Below are positions 5,391-9,632 of a stretch of 9,632 bases of DNA, piece by piece. The DNA comes from Methylophaga sp. (GTDB lineage: Bacteria > Pseudomonadota > Gammaproteobacteria > Nitrosococcales > Methylophagaceae). The stretch lies in the NCBI GenBank assembly GCA_013139345.1, contig WTAY01000045.1, positions 1 through 9,632 of the forward strand, in the 5' to 3' direction. Under the pieces are notes generated by a model. The model worked only from the letters and a program-made list of their open reading frames with translations. It made no database searches and was not told where the DNA came from. How positions within the stretch are numbered: position 1 is the stretch's first letter; every line of letters begins with the position of its first letter. The position numbers and the translations under genes are program-made.

Positions 5391-7043
5391 ATGTATCAGT
5401 ACGATAACTATGATCAAGCGATGGTGGATCAGCGGGTAGCACAATACCGCGATCAAACACGCCGTTATTTAGCCGGTGAATTGACAGAAGAGCAATTCCG
5501 CCCATTACGATTAATGAATGGTCTGTATGTTCAGATCCATGCGCCAATGTTACGTGTTGCCGTGCCTTATGGACTGATGTCCTCAAAGCAAGTGCGTAAA
5601 ATGGCTGATGTCTCACGTCGTTATGACAAGGGCTATGTTCATTTCACAACGCGAACTAATTTCCAGTTGAACTGGCCAGCATTAGAAACTGTGCCTGATA
5701 TTCTGGCTGAATTAGCATCTGTACAAATGCATGCGATTCAAAGTAGTGGTAACTGTATTCGTAATACAACCTCTGATCAGTTGGCAGGTGTACATGCGGG
5801 TGAAATAGAAGATCCACGTCCTTGGTGTGAAATTATCCGTCAATGGTCAACATTCCATCCTGAGTTCGCTTACTTACCCCGTAAATTTAAGATTGCAGTG
5901 ATTGGTAGTGATGAAGATCGTGCTGCAACTAAATTGCATGATATCGGTTTACACCTTGTTACCAATCATGAAGGCGAAGTGGGCTTTGAAGTACTTGTTG
6001 GTGGCGGTTTAGGTCGAACACCTATTGTCGGTCAGCAAATTCGTCCTTTCCTTGAAAAGAAAGACTTATTGTCATATTTAGAAGCAATCCTACGTGTTTA
6101 TAACCGTTTGGGTCGTCGTGATAATAAATATAAAGCACGGATCAAAATTACCGTTCGTGAACATGGCATCAACCATATTCGTGAATTAGTTGAAGCTGAG
6201 TGGGTTCAAATCCGTGAACAGCTTGAGCTTGATGAAAAAGAAATTGAACGTGTTAAAAGTCACTTTGTTGAACCGGACTATGATGCAACTGCTGCCGAAG
6301 ATGAAAGCTTTGCAAAAACATTAGTTGAAGATGCTACTTTTGCGCGCTGGGTAAAACAGAATGTAGTTGACCATAAAGTTGCTGGTTACAAAGTAGCCTA
6401 TATTTCATTGAAAGCGCCGGGTGTTCCACCGGGTGATATTACTGCTGATCAGTTAGATCTAGTTGCAGAGTTGGCTGATGAGTTTAGCCTAGGTGAAATT
6501 CGTGCAAGCCATAATCAAAACTTACTATTAAGTGATGTTAAACAAGGTGATTTATATGCCTTGTGGTTGAGATTGGAAGCGGAAGGTCTAGCAACAGCAA
6601 ATATCAATACATTGAACGATATGATTTGTTGCCCAGGTTTAGATTTCTGTGGCCTTGCGAATGCAACATCAATTCCATTAGCGAAAGAAATTAATGAACG
6701 TTTTGATGATCTTGATTACTTATATGACTTAGGTGATATCAAAATAAAAATGTCTGGCTGTATGAATGGCTGTGCTCACCAAAGTGTCGGTCATATCGGT
6801 ATCTTAGGTGTCGATAAGAAAGGTGAAGAGTGGTATCAATTTACGCTAGGTGGTAGTTCTGAAGCGGATGCTGCAATCGGTCAACGTTTAGGTCGAGCAA
6901 TTCCTAAAGATCAAGTCGTTGATACTGTTGTGACATTAATTGATGTATTTAAAGAACTTCGCCATGAAGATGAATTATTTTTAGCAACGGTTCGTCGTGT
7001 TGGTGTTGATCCGTTTAAGGAGCGTGTTTATGCAGATAATTAA
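5391..7043 (+). CDS. cysI: Sulfite reductase hemoprotein (nitrite/sulfite reductase, siroheme-[4Fe-4S])
   Basis: This 550-residue cytoplasmic enzyme belongs to the siroheme nitrite/sulfite reductase family. Its likely reaction is the six-electron reduction of sulfite to sulfide for cysteine synthesis; a nitrite-reducing role is possible but less likely beside cys genes. The N-terminal ferredoxin-like half-domain includes FTTRTNFQLNWP, and TSDQLAGVHAGEIEDPRPWCE follows around residues 127-147. The siroheme/cluster ligands are visible as C-x5-C (C414 and C420 in CCPGLDFC) and C-x3-C (C457 and C461 in SGCMNGCAHQSVGHIG). Length agrees with the ~550-residue type found in Pseudomonas next to a DUF934 gene. 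No CysJ flavoprotein gene is in the window, so the electron donor is unknown (ferredoxin or another reductase). A modest AGAGA (5381-5385) precedes the ATG. The 3' end overlaps the next gene by 14 bases. Confidence 0.93.
   Translation: MYQYDNYDQAMVDQRVAQYRDQTRRYLAGELTEEQFRPLRLMNGLYVQIHAPMLRVAVPYGLMSSKQVRKMADVSRRYDKGYVHFTTRTNFQLNWPALETVPDILAELASVQMHAIQSSGNCIRNTTSDQLAGVHAGEIEDPRPWCEIIRQWSTFHPEFAYLPRKFKIAVIGSDEDRAATKLHDIGLHLVTNHEGEVGFEVLVGGGLGRTPIVGQQIRPFLEKKDLLSYLEAILRVYNRLGRRDNKYKARIKITVREHGINHIRELVEAEWVQIREQLELDEKEIERVKSHFVEPDYDATAAEDESFAKTLVEDATFARWVKQNVVDHKVAGYKVAYISLKAPGVPPGDITADQLDLVAELADEFSLGEIRASHNQNLLLSDVKQGDLYALWLRLEAEGLATANINTLNDMICCPGLDFCGLANATSIPLAKEINERFDDLDYLYDLGDIKIKMSGCMNGCAHQSVGHIGILGVDKKGEEWYQFTLGGSSEADAAIGQRLGRAIPKDQVVDTVVTLIDVFKELRHEDELFLATVRRVGVDPFKERVYADN
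7017..7022 (+). promoter_or_regulatory. Ribosome-binding site deciding the DUF934 start
   Basis: AAGGAG lies 7 bases before ATG 7030, inside the end of cysI. It shows that translation starts at 7030 (MQIIKDREII) and not at the earlier in-frame ATG at 6997, whose extra 11 residues are simply cysI sequence read in another frame. Confidence 0.85.
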
Positions 7044-7509
7044 AGATCGTGAAATTATCGAAGATAAGTGGCTGCATTTAGATGATGAAGCAGAAGTCAT
7101 TGCAGGCAACTTCACAATTTCACTAACACGCTGGCAAGCAGAGCATGAAAGTTTAGCTAAACATGAAAGTGGATTAGGCTTACGTCTAACAGGTGAAGAT
7201 CCATTAGAAGAAGTTGTACCAGATTTAGCGAACTTCTCATTGATCGTGTTGAACTTCCCAGCATTTACTGATGGACGTTGTTACTCTTTTGCTCGTTTAC
7301 TACGTGACCGCTATGGTTATAAGGGTGAAATTAGAGCGCAAGGTGATATATTGCATGACCAACTGTTTTATATGACTCAGTGCGGTATTAATAGCTTTGA
7401 AATGGTGAATCAACAGCGTATTGCTGATGCCATGTCTGCATTTGATGACTTTAGTGAAAGTTACCAAACAACGGTTTTGAAACCTGAGCCTTTATATCGT
7501 CGCCGATAA
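7030..7509 (+). CDS. DUF934 protein, sulfite-reduction accessory
   Basis: The 159-residue soluble protein belongs to DUF934 (PF06073). Its members are usually encoded directly after this type of sulfite reductase and often beside cysH, and are assumed to help in sulfite reduction. The family signature FPAFTDGRCYSFARLLRDR (76-94) is clear, followed by GYKGEIRAQGDILHDQLFYM (97-116) and CGINSFEM (118-125). The overlap of 14 bases with cysI and the strong AAGGAG site imply one transcript and coupled translation, possibly fixed stoichiometry. The biochemical role is unproven; no catalytic motif is recognised beyond conserved Asp and Arg residues in the signature. A strong terminator follows, so the operon has two genes and no cysH. 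Confidence 0.92.
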   Translation: MQIIKDREIIEDKWLHLDDEAEVIAGNFTISLTRWQAEHESLAKHESGLGLRLTGEDPLEEVVPDLANFSLIVLNFPAFTDGRCYSFARLLRDRYGYKGEIRAQGDILHDQLFYMTQCGINSFEMVNQQRIADAMSAFDDFSESYQTTVLKPEPLYRRR

Positions 7510-7519
7510 GGTATGAATG

Positions 7520-7540
7520 TGACAATTTAAATTATTGTCA
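7520..7540. repeat. Inverted repeat TGACAAT-N7-ATTGTCA
   Basis: Perfect 7-bp arms (7520-7526 and 7534-7540) are separated by TTAAATT, 10 bases after the DUF934 stop and 18 bases before the terminator stem. In RNA it would form an AU-rich hairpin ahead of the terminator and could protect the 3' end. As DNA it resembles a TGACAAT-type operator, but no promoter is placed to use it. Its role is unknown. Confidence 0.5.
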
Positions 7541-7558
7541 TTTCTGCAAAATAAAATT

Positions 7559-7591
7559 AATCATCCCTGTGAAAGTGGGGATGATTTTTTT
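7559..7591 (+). terminator. Rho-independent terminator of the sulfite reductase operon
   Basis: A perfect 9-bp stem, AATCATCCC (7559-7567) with GGGATGATT (7578-7586), is extended by three possible G-T pairs around a GAAA loop. It runs into seven Ts (7585-7591). It lies 50 bases after the DUF934 stop and separates that operon from apaH. Bases 7561-7581 match the reverse complement of the repeat hairpin at 1273-1293 in 18 of 21 positions. Confidence 0.92.
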
Positions 7592-7612
7592 ATGTCGAAA
7601 AGAAATAAAATT

Positions 7613-7643
7613 TTCATACACGCCAATATTATTTGGGTATAGT
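7613..7643 (+). promoter_or_regulatory. Weak candidate promoter of apaH
   Basis: TATAGT (7638-7643, 5 of 6 to TATAAT) lies 33 bases before the apaH ATG, in the gap after the terminator. Upstream elements are poor: TTCATA (7613-7618) with a 19-base spacer, or CATACA (7615-7620) with 17. A promoter is needed here because the terminator isolates apaH from the preceding operon. Confidence 0.35.
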
Positions 7644-7676
7644 GGCAAAAAGAATTAATCATGAGGCCTATCTTCA

Positions 7677-8525
7677 ATGGCAGTGTATGCAATAGGTGAT
7701 GTGCAAGGGTGTTTTGACGAATTGTTAAAACTACTTGATGTCATTGAGTTTAATCCTGAAAAAGATCAAGTCTGGCTGGCGGGTGATTTAGTCAATCGTG
7801 GCCCCAAGTCTGCTGAGGTTTTACGCTGGGCTAAAAACGTAGGTTCAGATAAAGTCAAAGTCGTACTCGGTAATCATGATTTACACCTATTAGCGACAGC
7901 CGCTGGTGTCAATAAACATCAACACCGAATGGATACAATGGAATCAGTTTTAGATGCTGATGATTGTGATGAATTAGTCTTTTGGTTGCGACATCAAACT
8001 TTATTCCATCATGATGAAGCGTTAGCATTTAGTATGGTGCATGCAGGTTTGCCGCCACAATGGTCTATAAAAAAATGCCGTAAACGAGCCGCAGAAGTAG
8101 AAGCCATTCTGCAAAGTGAAAATTGGCAGGACTTTTTCAAGCATATGTATGGCAATAAGCCAGATACATGGTCTAAAGACCTCACCGGTTGGAAACGACT
8201 ACGCTATATAACTAACTGTTTTACTCGTTTACGATACTGTCATACCGATGGTCGTTTAGCATTGGAATTTAAAGGTGCGCCCAAGAAGAAGTTGAAAAAT
8301 GAGCTACCTTGGTTTGACATGCCTGAACGTAAAACAAAAGATGACAATATTATCTTTGGGCACTGGTCAACATTAGGAGTGGGGCAATATGGCAATGTGT
8401 TTTCTACGGATAGTGGTGCAGTGTGGGGTGAGCAGTTGACCGCTGTTCGAATAGATGAAGAAAAGCCAACTTGGTTTGTAGTAGATGCAGATCCAGCAGG
8501 CTTGCCGCATGCCAAGAACAAATAA
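7677..8525 (+). CDS. apaH: Bis(5'-nucleosyl)-tetraphosphatase, symmetrical (Ap4A hydrolase)
   Basis: This 282-residue cytoplasmic enzyme cleaves diadenosine tetraphosphate to two ADP. It also removes Np4-type caps from RNA in E. coli, so it links stress nucleotides to RNA decay. The metallophosphoesterase (PPP) motifs are in order: GDVQGC (7-12), GDLVNRGP (36-43), GNHDLH (65-70), VHAGLPP (121-127), GHWSTLG (228-234) and DSGAVWG (245-251). The Q in GDVQG replaces the His of the E. coli GDVHG. This is common in ApaH of pseudomonad-type bacteria and not a sign of inactivation. The length fits the family. GAGG (7663-7666) lies 10 bases before the ATG, a rather long spacing. It is not next to the usual ksgA/apaG partners; here it sits alone between a terminator and ribH, 72 bases upstream of ribH. 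Confidence 0.96.
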   Translation: MAVYAIGDVQGCFDELLKLLDVIEFNPEKDQVWLAGDLVNRGPKSAEVLRWAKNVGSDKVKVVLGNHDLHLLATAAGVNKHQHRMDTMESVLDADDCDELVFWLRHQTLFHHDEALAFSMVHAGLPPQWSIKKCRKRAAEVEAILQSENWQDFFKHMYGNKPDTWSKDLTGWKRLRYITNCFTRLRYCHTDGRLALEFKGAPKKKLKNELPWFDMPERKTKDDNIIFGHWSTLGVGQYGNVFSTDSGAVWGEQLTAVRIDEEKPTWFVVDADPAGLPHAKNK

Positions 8526-8527
8526 TG

Positions 8528-8542
8528 TTTTGCCAAGCAAAA
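8528..8542. repeat. Short hairpin TTTTGC-caa-GCAAAA after apaH
   Basis: Perfect 6-bp arms around a 3-base loop lie two bases after the apaH stop. The stem is AT-rich and no T-run follows, so termination would be weak. It may act as a partial terminator or a 3'-end stabiliser, or have no function. Confidence 0.3.
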
Positions 8543-8557
8543 TTTCGCTAAAAACAG

Positions 8558-8563
8558 TACAAT
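8558..8563 (+). promoter_or_regulatory. Possible -10 box of ribH
   Basis: TACAAT (5 of 6 to TATAAT) lies 34 bases before the ribH ATG. No -35 is found at a normal distance; TTGCCA (8530-8535) is 22 bases away, too far. Read-through from apaH is an equally good explanation for ribH expression. The 72-base gap is too short for an FMN riboswitch. Confidence 0.25.
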
Positions 8564-8597
8564 ACCTACTTTTTATCGTCTCGGACAAATCAATACA

Positions 8598-9080
8598 ATG
8601 AGCAATATCACAACTTTTTCTGGTGACTTTTCAGCCAAAGGCATCAAAGTTGGCATCGTAGCAGGTCGTTTTAATGACTTTATTGTTGATAACTTAATTT
8701 CAGGTGCAATTGATTGTTTAGTCCGCCATGGTGCAAGTGAAAGTGATATTGATTTAGCACGTGTTCCTGGTGCTGTTGAAATTCCCTTAGCTGTTCAGCG
8801 CATGGGCCGTACCGGTAAATACGATGCAATTATTGCATTAGGTGCTGTTATTCGTGGTGGTACACCACACTTTGATTTTGTTGCAGGCGAATGTTCAAAA
8901 GGCCTAGGTCAACTAACATTACAACTAGATATTCCTGTTTCATTTGGCGTATTGACTGTTGATACTATCGAGCAAGCGATTGAACGTGCTGGTACAAAAG
9001 CAGGCAATAAAGGCGCTGAAGCAGCCATGGGCACCATTGAAATGGTCAATGTACTTCGTCAAATTGAGAGCACTAAATAA
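8598..9080 (+). CDS. ribH: 6,7-dimethyl-8-ribityllumazine synthase
   Basis: This 160-residue enzyme carries out the second-last step of riboflavin synthesis. It condenses 5-amino-6-ribitylaminouracil with 3,4-dihydroxy-2-butanone 4-phosphate to give lumazine, the substrate of riboflavin synthase. Family motifs are GRFN (23-26, substrate ring binding), PGAVEIP (57-63), GAVIRGGTPHFDFV (82-95, including phosphate-binding residues and catalytic His91) and QAIERAG (126-132). The length matches the 156-160-residue bacterial form that assembles into pentamers or icosahedral shells. Only a weak GGA (8583-8585) precedes the ATG at long spacing. The gene abuts nusB with no gap. ribD, ribE and ribBA, often upstream in this cluster, are absent here and replaced by apaH. 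Confidence 0.97.
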   Translation: MSNITTFSGDFSAKGIKVGIVAGRFNDFIVDNLISGAIDCLVRHGASESDIDLARVPGAVEIPLAVQRMGRTGKYDAIIALGAVIRGGTPHFDFVAGECSKGLGQLTLQLDIPVSFGVLTVDTIEQAIERAGTKAGNKGAEAAMGTIEMVNVLRQIESTK

Positions 9081-9527
9081 ATGGCAAAGGTATTACCTCG
9101 TTCACATTCACGTGCTGCAGCTGTGCAAGCACTTTATCAGGCACTTGTTAACGGTCAAAAATTAGCTAAAGATGAGCTTGATTTTGTTACTGCCGAAAAC
9201 TCAGAGAAGATGGATAAGAAATACTTCACTATTTTAGTTGAGGGTGTTTCTAAAGAAATTGATACATTAGATGCAGAATTAGCATTTGCCGTTGATCGCA
9301 ATTTATCTGAAATCGATCCTGTAGAAAGCTCTGTTTTAAGATTGGCTGTGTATGAGTTTATGCACCGTCCTGAAGTGCCATACCGCGTTGTGCTGAATGA
9401 AGCGGTTGAATTAGCCAAATCATTTGGTGGTGAAAAAGGCCATAAATATGTCAACGGAGTATTGGACAAAATGGGCTCTAAATTACGTGAAGTTGAATAC
9501 AAAGCGTCAAAGGCGCGTCGTAAATAG
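9081..9527 (+). CDS. nusB: Transcription antitermination factor NusB
   Basis: This 148-residue all-helical RNA-binding protein joins NusE (ribosomal protein S10) on boxA RNA in the antitermination complex that supports full rRNA transcription. Recognisable segments are the Arg-rich N-terminus with SRAAAVQALYQ (10-20), the central LSEIDPVESSVLRLAVYEF (75-93) and the C-terminal VVLNEAVELAKSFGGEKGHKYVNGVLDK (103-130), which is the best-conserved NusB block. The length is normal, with a basic tail (KASKARRK). The ATG follows the ribH stop directly (TAAATG), with GAGAG (9066-9070) inside the end of ribH as the likely ribosome site, so coupling is expected. ribH-nusB-thiL is a long-conserved gene order. 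Confidence 0.97.
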   Translation: MAKVLPRSHSRAAAVQALYQALVNGQKLAKDELDFVTAENSEKMDKKYFTILVEGVSKEIDTLDAELAFAVDRNLSEIDPVESSVLRLAVYEFMHRPEVPYRVVLNEAVELAKSFGGEKGHKYVNGVLDKMGSKLREVEYKASKARRK

Positions 9528-9549
9528 TAAGCTTTTACTGAGTTTGTAA

Positions 9550-9632
9550 ATGTCTGAACAGTCTGAATTTTCTTTAATTCAACGTTACTTTGAGCAGTTA
9601 ACATCTCCCCGTGACGATGTATTGTTAGGTAT
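9550..9632 (+). CDS. thiL: Thiamine-monophosphate kinase, N-terminus only (window end)
   Basis: The ATG at 9550 opens a frame that runs off the window: MSEQSEFSLIQRYF, then EQLTSPRDDVLLG. The pattern EFxLIxRYF...RDDVxLGI matches the N-terminus of ThiL, which phosphorylates thiamine monophosphate to thiamine pyrophosphate. GAG (9540-9542) lies 7 bases upstream. The 22-base gap to nusB contains a small stem AGTAA-gctt-TTACT (9526-9539) that overlaps the nusB stop; it has no T-run and is unlikely to terminate. Position after ribH-nusB agrees with the assignment. Only 27 full codons are visible. Confidence 0.88.
   Translation, partial: MSEQSEFSLIQRYFEQLTSPRDDVLLG

Noticed and set aside
5362..5616. 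An 84-codon minus-strand open frame across the cysI start
   Set aside because: It covers the cysI ribosome site and the conserved N-terminal coding sequence, with no supporting signal.
6997..7029. An 11-residue longer start for the DUF934 gene
   Set aside because: ATG 6997 has no ribosome site, while ATG 7030 has AAGGAG at 7017-7022 and gives the normal family N-terminus.
8240..8588. Two minus-strand open frames opposite the apaH 3' end
   Set aside because: Both are antisense to conserved ApaH coding sequence (including GHWSTLG and DSGAVWG) and have no motifs of their own.
8526..8597. A possible FMN riboswitch before ribH
   Set aside because: The 72-base gap is far shorter than the RFN element, and none of its conserved blocks is visible.
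9155..9604. A 149-codon open frame on the minus strand opposite nusB and thiL
   Set aside because: It lies fully opposite well-identified genes, shows no family motif and has Ser/Asn/Thr-rich antisense composition.
1..9632. CRISPR array, tRNA, rRNA, transposase or prophage genes
   Set aside because: No regularly spaced direct repeats, no cloverleaf with tRNA signature bases, and no transposase or phage motifs were seen on either strand.

Overview
The window looks like a chromosomal segment of an AT-leaning gammaproteobacterium. The evidence is the ribH-nusB-thiL order, a CysN without an APS-kinase fusion, an ApaH carrying a GDVQGC motif, a siroheme sulfite reductase paired with a DUF934 protein, and REP-like repeats. 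A Methylophaga/Cycloclasticus-like or Pseudomonas-related lineage is possible, but the sequence alone does not fix the genus. No phage, transposase, CRISPR, tRNA or rRNA gene is visible.

Left part (1-2647). The window opens inside cysN, the GTPase subunit of ATP sulfurylase. A 344-base gene-free stretch follows, holding two GC-rich structured repeats: a multi-hairpin element at about 1135-1216 and a second hairpin element at about 1257-1293. Next comes a small three-helix membrane protein of unknown function. It overlaps tail-to-tail with a leftward pair: a DUF3465 protein and a hypoxanthine/deoxyinosine DNA glycosylase, separated by 2 bases.

Middle part (2648-5273). Divergent from the DUF3465 gene is a two-gene periplasmic copper-resistance operon. 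CopA is a Tat-exported multicopper oxidase with a Met/His-rich insert, and CopB is a short outer-membrane protein. The two genes overlap by one base. The CopA type-1 copper loop is one residue shorter than the family pattern.

Right part (5274-9632). A sulfite/nitrite reductase hemoprotein gene and a DUF934 gene overlap by 14 bases. They are preceded by a 29-bp near-perfect palindrome on the -10 box and end in a strong rho-independent terminator. Then come apaH and the housekeeping run ribH-nusB-thiL, with thiL cut by the window end.

How it fits together: sulfate activation (CysN) and sulfite reduction (CysI-type plus DUF934) are parts of one assimilatory pathway. Here they are separated by about 4.4 kb holding the repeats, the glycosylase and the copper genes, and no APS/PAPS reductase is present. 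The most notable observations are non-coding: the palindrome at 5333-5361, and the close match between the terminator at 7559-7591 and the repeat hairpin near 1280. I see no convincing new multi-gene system; most genes belong to known families.
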